From: an uncultured Bacilli bacterium
Lineage (GTDB): Bacteria; Bacillota_I; Bacilli_A; RF39; UBA660
NCBI GenBank assembly: GCA_934096275.1
Contig: CAKOLK010000002.1
Coordinates: forward strand, 1-64,000
Length of the DNA stretch: 64,000 nucleotides
Direction of reading: 5' to 3'
A model generated the notes under the pieces. The model was not told the origin of the DNA, did not search any database, and saw nothing but the letters and a program-made list of their open reading frames with translations. Within the stretch, counting starts at the first letter, position 1, and every line of letters begins with the position of its first letter. The position numbers and the translations under genes are program-made. This document shows, piece by piece, positions 9,013 to 17,431 of the stretch.

Positions 9013-10353
9013 TCATCTCTCATAATCATCACGACTTTTTTCTCTATTATTAATAACACCATTATATTCTTTTTCGTCCATTATTCCATTTATAAATAGA
9101 TTATCAGCCATTTCTTTATATTTATCATCTTTATCACCAAATATACCATGTATTTTATCATGAATATATTTAATAACTCTTTGAAATTTATCTTTCCAAT
9201 AATCTATTGTATCTTTTAAATCTTCTATTTTAGATTTTAATCTTGATATTTCATTATCTTTATTATTTAAATCATATCGTAAATCTTTTATTTCTTCATT
9301 TTGTAATTTAACTCTTTTTCTTAAATCTTCAATAGTATTATGATTTTCTTCAAAATCTTCTTTAATCTTATCTACTGATAAAGAATAGTTTGTTATTTCC
9401 TTAAAATCATTTGTAGATTTACTTACTTCTTCAATATAATCAATTATCTTGTCTTTGTTTTGATTAGATAAAAGTAGATTTTTATTTGATAAAGGTTGAT
9501 TTTTTAAATTATTAATAATATCTTTAATTTCTTCTGATTTAGTGTTTAAGTCTTTAGTTTGATTATTTAGTTTATTTATTTTTTGTCTTTGCTTATTATA
9601 ATTTTTTTTAAGTTCATCATAATCAGCCATTTGACTAACTCTATAATCAATATTTCTTCCTTTTTGTTTGTCTTTTAAAATAGCATTTAAACCATATTCT
9701 TTATTAAATGATTCAATACATTTATCTCTCATTTTATCTTGTATTTTAGGTAAGTTATCTTTTGTAAATACACTACATTTGCCAACTTGTTTACTCATAC
9801 CTGTTTTACAATTATCTTTAACTGCAATTCCTACTATATGAAGATGGGGAGAAGATTCATCAAAATGTATAGTTGCATTTGCTACTTTAAAATCAGGAAC
9901 AAGTTCTTTTAAATATAAGACCTGCTCATCATAAACTTTTTCCATTTTATACATTTCTTTTTCATCTTTGTCCCACCAATAATCCATATCTCCAAGTTCT
10001 ATAATAATCTCTACTGCTAGATCATGTTTTGTATCATTACTAATCTTACTATAATAATCTTTTATTTTTCTATCATCTCTAGTTTGTTTAGAATTATATT
10101 CTAATCTTGCTTCTTCAAATTCTTGTTTATATAAATCTTTAACATCTTTTACAATATCATTTGAACCATATAGAGTTTTTATCTTCTCTGGATTATTATC
10201 ATATTGTCTTAAGTTGTGATGGTTTACTTTTGATAACTGCATAGCATTTTGAATAGCATTATTATTATAGTTAGTAGGAGTATTTTTTTGCTTTGCTTTT
10301 TTAGTTTTATTTTTATCATTTCCAATATGAAATGAGTATGGTAGTTCTGTCAT
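9013..10353 (-). CDS. mob: MobV-family relaxase (Mob/Pre plasmid recombination protein)
   Basis: DNA-nicking relaxase used for mobilisation of small elements. The first 200 residues form the Mob/Pre domain: KVNHHNLRQYDNNPE near the N-terminus and the metal-binding HFDESSPHLHIVGIAV motif (HxDE..PHxH) at about 165-180. The rest is a long coiled coil, about residues 245-415, as usual in MobV. The start at 10353 is set by GGAGGTG six bases before the ATG; the frame extends upstream to 10404 without a ribosome site. The 263-nt gap upstream holds hairpins suited to an oriT. It lies beside a serine recombinase, giving an integrative mobilisable element. Confidence 0.9.
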   Translation of the reverse strand: MTELPYSFHIGNDKNKTKKAKQKNTPTNYNNNAIQNAMQLSKVNHHNLRQYDNNPEKIKTLYGSNDIVKDVKDLYKQEFEEARLEYNSKQTRDDRKIKDYYSKISNDTKHDLAVEIIIELGDMDYWWDKDEKEMYKMEKVYDEQVLYLKELVPDFKVANATIHFDESSPHLHIVGIAVKDNCKTGMSKQVGKCSVFTKDNLPKIQDKMRDKCIESFNKEYGLNAILKDKQKGRNIDYRVSQMADYDELKKNYNKQRQKINKLNNQTKDLNTKSEEIKDIINNLKNQPLSNKNLLLSNQNKDKIIDYIEEVSKSTNDFKEITNYSLSVDKIKEDFEENHNTIEDLRKRVKLQNEEIKDLRYDLNNKDNEISRLKSKIEDLKDTIDYWKDKFQRVIKYIHDKIHGIFGDKDDKYKEMADNLFINGIMDEKEYNGVINNREKSRDDYER

Positions 10354-10413
10354 TTTTTCACCTCCAAATCTATCTTGAAAAGGGTATTTTAATACAATTG
10401 ACAAGATGTATAA

Positions 10414-10470
10414 CTCCCTATATATCTTGTCATACTAACAAGATATGGGAGCTAAGGTTTAACACCTTAG
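10414..10470. promoter_or_regulatory. Candidate oriT: paired hairpins upstream of mob
   Basis: CTCCC...TATCTTGT-CATACTA-ACAAGATA...GGGAG forms a hairpin (10414-10451) with a perfect 8-bp core, directly followed by CTAAGG-TTTAACA-CCTTAG (10452-10470). MobV relaxases act on inverted repeats placed just upstream of their own gene. The nick site cannot be assigned by eye. A looser inverted pair TATCTTAT/ATAAGATA follows at 10480-10535. Confidence 0.45.
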
Positions 10471-10616
10471 AATCCGTTTTATCTTATTCAAGTAATAACT
10501 AAAACTAAAGTAATAGTTAAAACTTTCATAAGATAGAATAAAATGTTATCGCCACTTTCATTTACTTCGTAAACAAAACGTGCCACACATTTTATTATGA
10601 AGAAATTTCATCTTCT

Positions 10617-12533
10617 CTAATTTTCTTCATCTTCATAGTAAGGAACAGGTTTTGATTCCACTAGTATAGGTTCCTTACTATATACAACATTACTATCACA
10701 TTCAGCAGGTATGTATTTAAATACATCGTCCTCATTTTCTAGTAATGTTCCATTATCTTCTTTAACATATAATACTCCAAGATTATATGTTTCCATTTTT
10801 TCATCAGGATCGATTTTTCTATAATCTTCAAGTGGAAACACTCTAACAATTGTTTTCTTATCTTCTATAAAATCAAAGTAGAATACTTTATCTTTAACAG
10901 TATATGTTGCCTCATAATAACCTACATCATAGAATTGTCTTAATCTCATTATTTGCTGTGTTAATTCTTCTTCAGGTAAATATTCACTAAATCTAATTTT
11001 TCCATATATGTTTCCAAATAATGAAGGAACATATCTATCATAATAACCTTTGAAATATAAATCATTCGAGGTATTTGCTATACTTTCTCTAAACTTAATA
11101 AATTCTACATCACTATCATTTCCATATTTATCAGTAAGTTCTATTTCTTCAATATATTTCATTATTAGTTCTGCTTTTTCTTCTCTTGTATACTCATTCC
11201 AAAATTTATTTCGTTGTTTAAACTTCTCTGGATACTTGATAGAATTGATAAAGTCGATATCTCTTTTAACTAAAATATCATTAGGAGTAAATTTTAATTT
11301 TTCACATACTTCAGTTTCATTTAATTTAGTTTCTAAATCATTTATTATTTTTTCTACCTTTTTTCTTTGCTCATTATATTCTTTTAAAGTAAATACTTCA
11401 TTGATATATGCTTCTCTAATCCTATCAAATTTAGATTTTTGACTTCTTAATTCTTTTTCTAATTCTTCTTTAGGATTTTCAATCTTCTGTTTAATCATCG
11501 GTAAGAAATATTGATTAACGATAGAATCATATTCAACAATAGAATCCATATATTCATCTATTGTTTTTTCTATTTCAGATTCTTTAAAACTAATCTTACA
11601 ATCATGACAATAATAGTAATAATATGAATTACCATTTTTCTTGGTTGTTGCTTTTCCACCTAATATTCTTTTGCATTTGGGACATTTTAATTTTTGCATA
11701 AATAGATATGTTAAACTTCTTTGAAAACTTCTAGAATTTTTCTTTTGTTGAACTTGGCATTCTTCCCAATATTCTTTACTTACTAATGGCTCTACAACAT
11801 CAAAATAATATGTAGGGTGTTTTGTTCTTCTTCCATGAATAAAGTCTCCTTTATAAATAGGATTTTCAAGTAGATTTAAAATAGTTGAATCTCTCCAATT
11901 AGTTTTATCTAATACTTTTTCTTCATTTAAAATATTACTTATCTTTTTATATGACAAACCATCATGATACATATTAAATATTCTAATAACTACATCTTTT
12001 GTAGCATAATCGACTACAAGTTTTTTATTTTCATGTTTATAACCTAAAGGTGCTTGATGCGGAATATGTCCAACTTTAATTGCTCCTGCTAATCCTATTT
12101 TAGTTCTTTCGCTTGTTCTTTCTATTTCTTGCTGTGAAACTGATGTAAGTATTCTAGAAATCATTTTACCATTAGCATTAGTAGTATTTATTTCATCATT
12201 AGCGCAATCTAAATAAGCATCATTTTCTTCTAAAAACGTAAGTATCTTTTCCCAATCAGCAACAGACCTTGTTAATCTATCTAATTTTAATACTACAATT
12301 GTATTTACTTTTTTATCTCTAACATCTTGTAATAATCTTTCAAATTCTGGTCTATAATTACCTGTTTTAGCGCTTATTCCTCTCTCTTCATATACATCAA
12401 ATACTTCATAACCTTTATACTCACACATGGTCCTTAATCGTTTTTCTTGTTCTGGCAAACTAAATCCTTCTCTTGCTTGATCTTCAGTTGATACACGAAT
12501 ATAAAGTCCTGCAATTTTCTTTTCATCTTTCAT
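10617..12533 (-). CDS. Large serine recombinase (integrase)
   Basis: Site-specific recombinase that integrates and excises the element. The 638-residue protein has the resolvase catalytic domain at the N-terminus: YIRVSTEDQ with the nucleophilic Ser, ERGISAKTGNYRPEFERLL and VLKLDRLTRS, then a Recombinase domain (APLGYKHENKK; IYKGDFIHGRRTKHP), a zinc ribbon (LKCPKCKRILGG ... YYCHDCKIS) and a coiled coil. This order is typical of large serine recombinases of integrative elements and phages. A GGAGTTGAG site precedes the ATG. It lies about 600 bp from ssrA; att sites were not identified. Confidence 0.93.
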   Translation of the reverse strand: MKDEKKIAGLYIRVSTEDQAREGFSLPEQEKRLRTMCEYKGYEVFDVYEERGISAKTGNYRPEFERLLQDVRDKKVNTIVVLKLDRLTRSVADWEKILTFLEENDAYLDCANDEINTTNANGKMISRILTSVSQQEIERTSERTKIGLAGAIKVGHIPHQAPLGYKHENKKLVVDYATKDVVIRIFNMYHDGLSYKKISNILNEEKVLDKTNWRDSTILNLLENPIYKGDFIHGRRTKHPTYYFDVVEPLVSKEYWEECQVQQKKNSRSFQRSLTYLFMQKLKCPKCKRILGGKATTKKNGNSYYYYYCHDCKISFKESEIEKTIDEYMDSIVEYDSIVNQYFLPMIKQKIENPKEELEKELRSQKSKFDRIREAYINEVFTLKEYNEQRKKVEKIINDLETKLNETEVCEKLKFTPNDILVKRDIDFINSIKYPEKFKQRNKFWNEYTREEKAELIMKYIEEIELTDKYGNDSDVEFIKFRESIANTSNDLYFKGYYDRYVPSLFGNIYGKIRFSEYLPEEELTQQIMRLRQFYDVGYYEATYTVKDKVFYFDFIEDKKTIVRVFPLEDYRKIDPDEKMETYNLGVLYVKEDNGTLLENEDDVFKYIPAECDSNVVYSKEPILVESKPVPYYEDEEN

Positions 12534-12560
12534 TAAAACTCAACTCCTTTTACTAAAAAA

Positions 12561-12606
12561 GAGGAGACAATAGTATCTAGTAAAGCCTAAATATTACTGA
12601 CTCCTC
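12561..12606. promoter_or_regulatory. Hairpin upstream of the serine recombinase
   Basis: GAGGAG at 12561 pairs with CTCCTC ending at 12606, with additional AGTA/TACT pairing inside. It lies within 30 bp of the recombinase start and may be a leader structure or part of an att or recombinase-binding site. The decamer TAGTATCTAG inside it (12571-12580) recurs at 12747-12756. Confidence 0.35.
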
Positions 12607-12752
12607 ATTAAATTCAATATTATTTTTTTCGATATCTTTTGTTTATATATCATAGATGTACCTCCATTTCTAGAGCATACCTCTTTCATTGGTTATTTAT
12701 AATATCACTTTTTTAAGATTTGTCAATTCCTTATATATGGAATAAGTAGTAT

Positions 12753-13025
12753 CTAGTTTTCTTTTATATATTGTTCTAGTTCTGAAAGTTTTATCTTTTT
12801 ACCAAGATTATGAACATAGATTTCATTTGAATAATTAAATGCTAGATATAGTTTATTATTAATAATAATTCTATGTGGTTCAATATAAGTTAAATTAGTA
12901 TGTTCTATCTTTCTAATACTACCATTCTCTATGATAGGAGTAGTATTACAAAAATCACATATAACATTTAATCTAGAAACTAATGATTCATCAATCTCAA
13001 TTTCTTCTTTAACTATTTTTATCAT
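12753..13025 (-). CDS. Small hypothetical protein between recombinase and tmRNA
   Basis: A 90-residue protein without membrane segments. It contains a CDFC pair (NVICDFCNTTP) and a beta-rich segment (PHRIIINNKLYLAFNYSNEIYVHNLGKKIKL). I use the ATG at 13025, with AGAAAGG nine bases upstream, rather than the TTG or GTG further up, which overlap the ribosome site. It lies next to the recombinase in the same orientation and may belong to the element. Function unknown. Confidence 0.55.
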   Translation of the reverse strand: MIKIVKEEIEIDESLVSRLNVICDFCNTTPIIENGSIRKIEHTNLTYIEPHRIIINNKLYLAFNYSNEIYVHNLGKKIKLSELEQYIKEN

Positions 13026-13127
13026 AGACACCAACCTTTCTATGATTTTTTCTTATAAAACGAAAAAATCAATCATTTCTGATTGATATCTATCTAAAAG
13101 TTCGAATAGTTCGAACAGATTCGTCAA

Positions 13128-13468
13128 TGGTGGAGATGAGGAGAATCGAACTCCTGTCCAAAAGCAAACTAATTTAAACGTCTACAAGTTTAGTTGATTA
13201 AGATTTTTCATTACTTACAGAATAATCAACAATTAAATAAGTAACTATCTTACTAATATTCATTACTATTCGTAAGAAAAATAGTAATATAGTCTGCTAG
13301 GTATTACCCTTAAATATTCCCACAGACTAGGAATATAGAAGAGTTTTGCTTTTTTATACTAAGCAAATGCTAAATTTCTGTTTCCAGTTATATTTAATTG
13401 TGCATTTAAAGATTGCCATCTACTTGCAGTTTAAATCGTATTACTCCTGTCGAAACCATATCATCCCC
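13128..13468 (-). ncRNA. ssrA: tmRNA (ssrA) with tag (A)GNRNLAFA
   Basis: tmRNA rescues stalled ribosomes and adds a degradation tag. The 5' end GGGGATG pairs with CATCTCC before an encoded ACCA; the T-arm GGAGTTCGATTCTCC and the 5' GGTTTCGACAGG segment are typical. The tag frame is set by the conserved TTAAATATAACTGG seen before the resume codon in Bacillus: GGA AAC AGA AAT TTA GCA TTT GCT TAG (13385 to 13359), giving GNRNLAFA after the tRNA-borne Ala. The tag is very short. smpB lies two genes upstream. Confidence 0.95.
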
Positions 13469-13477
13469 GTTGAGCAA

Positions 13478-13506
13478 ATTATATCATAAATATGCTATTT
13501 ATTCAA
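13478..13506 (-). promoter_or_regulatory. ssrA promoter
   Basis: On the minus strand TTGAAT (13506-13501), a 17-bp spacer and TATAAT (13483-13478), nine bases before the tmRNA 5' end. The -35 box lies at the stop codon of the XRE gene. Confidence 0.8.
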
Positions 13507-14497
13507 TAATTTTTTGGTATTGTTTATCTGTTTTTAGGATTTTGTCTTTTATTAATCTAAAATGTGCAAATTCTACTACAATATTATTTTTCTTACAGAT
13601 TTCATCTATATTATAGATATTTTCTTTTATATTCTTATATATTTCATTTGATACCATTTCATTTAGAGCAAATTGTTCTTGCTTTTCTATTTTTTCATTT
13701 TTTAAAGATAGAATAATTGATTTTTTTAGTTTATTAAAATAACTTTTTACTTTGCTTAACTCATAGTATAGTGAATAATAAAACTCTGCTTTATCTTTTA
13801 TATTTTTATTTATGTATATTGCTGGATTTATTCCTTTTACTTGTGAACATGCTCTTATGTTTTTGTCTAGAGATTCTTCTAGTACTAAATATATTCCATA
13901 GTTGTTTAGTAGTTTAGTTATTTCTTTGATTGTGTTTTTGTTTTCTTGTTCCTTTAAATCTTTTAAAAGTATTTTTAAGTTTTTAGAATTATATGTTTTT
14001 ACTTCTTGTCTTTTTGCTAGTTTATCACATCTTTTTATCCACATAAATGTTGTTTTTTTATCTTTTATTTCTTCTTGTGATATTATTTTATTATTGAAGT
14101 AATCTTCAAATTGATCAAATGTTCTTAGATTGATGTATTCTAATAGATTTATGGCATTTGTTACATATGATGTTTTGTCTTCTAAATCAATCCATCCTAG
14201 TTTATATATTTCTTTTAGTTTGAATGTTTCTAAATAGTTATTTATTTCTTGTTCATTTTGAAATTTGTTTTTTAAATAGTTGTACATTCTTTTTTTTGAT
14301 TCTACTTGCATTATATAGTTTGGTTCTATCTCTGTTAGAAGACTTATTGCAATCATTAGATCTATTGATATTTCAGTTACTTCATTTAGTATTTCATTCA
14401 TATGTTTTTGAGTTATTCCTAATCTTTGTGCAAAGTCAACTTGTGATATTTTATAAAACTCTAAGTACTCTTTTAATACTGTTCCAAATCCAGACAT
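13499..14497 (-). CDS. XRE-family regulator with degenerate ImmA/IrrE-like tail
   Basis: A 332-residue protein. Residues 1-65 are a Cro/C1 or HigA-type helix-turn-helix (ISQVDFAQRLGITQKHMNEIL). The rest resembles the long HTH-plus-IrrE proteins, but the metalloprotease HExxH is not present: the expected place reads YSLYYELSKVKSYF. It is therefore probably a DNA-binding protein with an inactive C-terminal domain. AGGAAGTGAT precedes the ATG at 14497. It sits between smpB and ssrA, an unusual place for a regulator. The role is unknown. Confidence 0.65.
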   Translation of the reverse strand: MSGFGTVLKEYLEFYKISQVDFAQRLGITQKHMNEILNEVTEISIDLMIAISLLTEIEPNYIMQVESKKRMYNYLKNKFQNEQEINNYLETFKLKEIYKLGWIDLEDKTSYVTNAINLLEYINLRTFDQFEDYFNNKIISQEEIKDKKTTFMWIKRCDKLAKRQEVKTYNSKNLKILLKDLKEQENKNTIKEITKLLNNYGIYLVLEESLDKNIRACSQVKGINPAIYINKNIKDKAEFYYSLYYELSKVKSYFNKLKKSIILSLKNEKIEKQEQFALNEMVSNEIYKNIKENIYNIDEICKKNNIVVEFAHFRLIKDKILKTDKQYQKIIE

Positions 14498-14544
14498 ATT
14501 ATCACTTCCTTGTATATATAATAACATATTAAGTTTATATATGT

Positions 14545-14582
14545 AAATAAAAGAATTGAAATTATTTTTCTTTCAATTCTTT
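14545..14582 (-). terminator. Terminator after smpB
   Basis: On the minus strand AAAGAATTGAAA pairs with TTTCAATTCTTT over the smpB stop codon, followed by TTATTT. Confidence 0.8.
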
Positions 14583-14999
14583 GTTTATTCTTCTTTGGAT
14601 GTCTTTTTCTTTTAATGATTCTCTTTTATCATAGTTTTTTTTACCTTTGCAGACTCCTAGAAGTACTTTTACTTTATTTTTATTAAAATATATTTTTAAC
14701 GGAATAAGAGTATAGCCTTCTTTTTCTATTTTATCTCTTAGTTTTAATATTTCTTTTTTATGTAGTAATAGTTTTCTAGTTCTTGTCTCATCTTTTATGA
14801 ATGCTCCAGTTTTGTCATAGGTTTTTATGAACATATTTATTACATAGACTTCATTTTTTCTAATGATTGCATAGCTATCTTTGATGTTGCATGTTCCTTG
14901 TCTTATGGATTTTACTTCGTTTCCTAGTAGTTCTATTCCACATTCGTATTCGTCTTCGATGAAGTAATCGTATTTTGCTTTTCTATTTAGTATTTCCAT
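14562..14999 (-). CDS. smpB: SsrA-binding protein SmpB
   Basis: Binds tmRNA and delivers it to stalled ribosomes. The 145-residue protein is of normal length, with NRKAKYDYFIEDEYECGIELLGNEVKSIRQG at the N-terminus (OB-fold), a VYVINMFI strand, RTRKLLLHKKEI and the basic C-terminal tail KNYDKRESLKEKDIQRRINKELK that enters the mRNA channel. It overlaps the 3' end of rnr by 17 nt, so the two are translationally linked, and ssrA lies about 1.1 kb downstream. Confidence 0.96.
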   Translation of the reverse strand: MEILNRKAKYDYFIEDEYECGIELLGNEVKSIRQGTCNIKDSYAIIRKNEVYVINMFIKTYDKTGAFIKDETRTRKLLLHKKEILKLRDKIEKEGYTLIPLKIYFNKNKVKVLLGVCKGKKNYDKRESLKEKDIQRRINKELKEK

Positions 15000-17091
15000 T
15001 TTGTTTTACCTTTTTTACTTTATTATTTGATTTTTTTATTGGTTCGAAGTCTATTTCATAGCTTTCAGGATCACTTCTTGTTAATGTTACTTCGATTGTG
15101 TCTCCAAGACGATATACTTTATTGGTTCTTTCTCCGATTATTATTTGTAGTTCTTCATCATAGTTATAATAATCATCCATTGTTTCAAATCCTAATCTTC
15201 CTTCGACTAGATTGTCTAGTTCAATGAACATTCCATTTTTAGTGAAGCCATTTATTTTTCCTATAAATTGTTCTCCGACTTTATTTTGCATGAATTGTGC
15301 CATTCTATATTTATTTGCTTGTTTTTCGCATTTTTCTGCTGCTATTTCTTGGTGTGATGAGTGTATGGCAATTTCTTCTAATTTTGATTTATATAGATCT
15401 TGCATTAGTTTATCAAATTCACCATTTAGTATTAGATGTAATACTCTATGAATTGTTGTATCTGGATATCTTCTTATTGGGCTTGTAAAGTGTGTGTAGT
15501 ATTCTCCTTTTCTTGAGTCTACCCCAATTCCAAAGTGTCCTTCTTTTTGTGTTGTATATTTTGCTTTAGCCATGCATCTTAGAATCATTTGAATGAATAG
15601 GTCTTTATTTTCTTTTGTTTCTAATTCTTTTAGAATGTTTTGTATTACTTTTGGATCTGACATATTAACTTTAGTATTTATATCTACTCCGTATGTTTTA
15701 AGTATAGTAAGAGTATTTTTTAGTCTTTCTTCATCTGGGTATTCATGAACACGATAGATTGATTCTACTCCCATGTTATAGATGTATGTTGCTACTGTTT
15801 CATTGGCCGCTAACATGAAGTCTTCGATTAGTGTTTCTCCAGTGTCTTGTATTCTTAGTTCGATGCTTTCTACTTCGTCATTTTCATTTATATTTATTTT
15901 CTTTTCAGGAAGGTCAAAGTTTAACATTCCTCTTTTTTCTCTTGATGTTCTTAGTATTTTTGCTAATTCTTCCATTTTATTTAGTGCTTCAACATATTTT
16001 TCATATTCTTCTTCTACTACGTTTTCATTTAGTATTTTGTTTACTTTTTTATATGTCATTTGAATATTTGAATGAATTACGCTTTTGAATATATCAAATG
16101 TTATTAAGTTGCCTTTTTTATCAAATTCCATTTCGCATGATAGTGCTAGTCTATCAACGTCTGGATTTAGGGAACAGATTCCATTTGATAGTTGTGGTGG
16201 ATACATTGGACTTACGACTCCTGGCATGTAGACACTTGTTGCTTTTTCTCTTGCTTCTAGATCTAGTTTTGAGTTTTCTTTTACATAGTTTGTTACATCT
16301 GCGATATGAACTCCTAGTTTATAGTTACCATTTTCTAAAATATCAATTGAAATGGCATCATCTATGTCTTTTGTATCGTCACCATCGATTGTAAATATCA
16401 TTTTGTCTCTTAAGTCTCTTCTTCCATCGATATCTTTTTCTAATACTGATGATGGTATGTAGTCTAGTTCTTTTAATGCTTCTTCAGTGAATCCTATTGT
16501 GAAGTTATTAGCATATAGTATTTTATTCTCTTCAAGTTTTGGAGCGTTTTTGTGACCAATTATGGTGTCTAGGGTAGCACGATAGTATTTTCCTTCTTTG
16601 GTTTTGTCTATTTTTATACCTATTAGCATTCCATCTACTATTTTATCATCTAGGTTTATTTTATACATGTCTTTTCCTACAACTGCGTATCTTTCTTTAT
16701 TAATGGTTTTTACTTCTGCAATTATTCCTTTTCTTTCTATTATCTTTTTAATAGTTCCTGTGTTATTATTGAAGTCTGTTATTCTTGCTAGTACTTTATC
16801 TCCTTCAAAGCACATTTTTTTGTAGTCTTTGTTTACGTTTATTGTTTTATTATCATAAGATACATAGCAATCACCATTTCTTTTAATGTGAAAGATTCCT
16901 TCGACAAATGGATTAAGGGTATAATTGTCTCCGCCTACACAGTAGATTAGTTGTTTTTCTTTTAGATCATCTATTACTTCTAAAAATTGTTCATATGTAT
17001 AGTTTGTGTAACCACTTTTTTTATAAATATCTTTTAGGTTAATAGCGTTGTTTCTTGATATTTCTAATATATCTAGTATTTTTTCTTTCAT
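14983..17091 (-). CDS. rnr: Ribonuclease R
   Basis: 3'-5' exoribonuclease that degrades structured RNA and acts with tmRNA on non-stop mRNA. The 702 residues contain an N-terminal helix-turn-helix, cold-shock domains (FHIKRNGDCYVSYD), the RNB catalytic centre (TIDGDDTKDIDDAISID with the metal-binding Asp residues; ESIYRVHEYPDEERL; THFTSPIRRYPDTTIHR) and a C-terminal S1 domain. It is somewhat shorter than Bacillus RNase R. The secG-rnr-smpB-ssrA order is conserved in Firmicutes. Confidence 0.96.
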   Translation of the reverse strand: MKEKILDILEISRNNAINLKDIYKKSGYTNYTYEQFLEVIDDLKEKQLIYCVGGDNYTLNPFVEGIFHIKRNGDCYVSYDNKTINVNKDYKKMCFEGDKVLARITDFNNNTGTIKKIIERKGIIAEVKTINKERYAVVGKDMYKINLDDKIVDGMLIGIKIDKTKEGKYYRATLDTIIGHKNAPKLEENKILYANNFTIGFTEEALKELDYIPSSVLEKDIDGRRDLRDKMIFTIDGDDTKDIDDAISIDILENGNYKLGVHIADVTNYVKENSKLDLEAREKATSVYMPGVVSPMYPPQLSNGICSLNPDVDRLALSCEMEFDKKGNLITFDIFKSVIHSNIQMTYKKVNKILNENVVEEEYEKYVEALNKMEELAKILRTSREKRGMLNFDLPEKKININENDEVESIELRIQDTGETLIEDFMLAANETVATYIYNMGVESIYRVHEYPDEERLKNTLTILKTYGVDINTKVNMSDPKVIQNILKELETKENKDLFIQMILRCMAKAKYTTQKEGHFGIGVDSRKGEYYTHFTSPIRRYPDTTIHRVLHLILNGEFDKLMQDLYKSKLEEIAIHSSHQEIAAEKCEKQANKYRMAQFMQNKVGEQFIGKINGFTKNGMFIELDNLVEGRLGFETMDDYYNYDEELQIIIGERTNKVYRLGDTIEVTLTRSDPESYEIDFEPIKKSNNKVKKVKQNGNTK

Positions 17092-17116
17092 TTATATCAC
17101 CTGTCTATATAATACC

Positions 17117-17144
17117 ACAAAAAAAACAGAATTACATCTGTTTT
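17117..17144 (-). terminator. Terminator after secG
   Basis: On the minus strand AAAACAGA pairs with TCTGTTTT around TGTAAT, then a T run; it lies between secG and rnr. Confidence 0.8.
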
Positions 17145-17145
17145 G

Positions 17146-17370
17146 TTAAATAAATGAAATTACAGTACATATTATTACGAATAGTAATCCTAGTACTAGT
17201 GTAGTTCTACTTATTACTAATTCACTACCACGTTCTTTTCTATTTTTAAATAAATCGCTTGTTGAACCACTGAAGATTGCTCCAGCGTCATCTGATTTAC
17301 CACTTTGTAATAATACTAATATAATTAATAAAACGCAAATTACTAATAATGCTATTTCTAATATTGTCAT
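17146..17370 (-). CDS. secG: Protein translocase subunit SecG
   Basis: Non-essential subunit of the SecYEG channel. The 74-residue protein has two transmembrane helices (about 3-18 and 52-72) separated by the family loop LLQSGKSDDAGAIFSGSTSDLFKNRKERG. Placed directly upstream of rnr as in other Firmicutes, but separated from it by a terminator. Confidence 0.94.
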   Translation of the reverse strand: MTILEIALLVICVLLIILVLLQSGKSDDAGAIFSGSTSDLFKNRKERGSELVISRTTLVLGLLFVIICTVISFI

Positions 17371-17431
17371 AGTACGCCTCCCTAAATAACTAAGAGTATT
17401 TTAACATATTTTTTAGGGTAAATCAATAGTT

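Noticed and set aside
12571..12756. TAGTATCTAG decamer at 12571 and 12747 as att repeats
   Set aside because: Both copies are on the same side of the recombinase gene and no third copy was seen at the left end.
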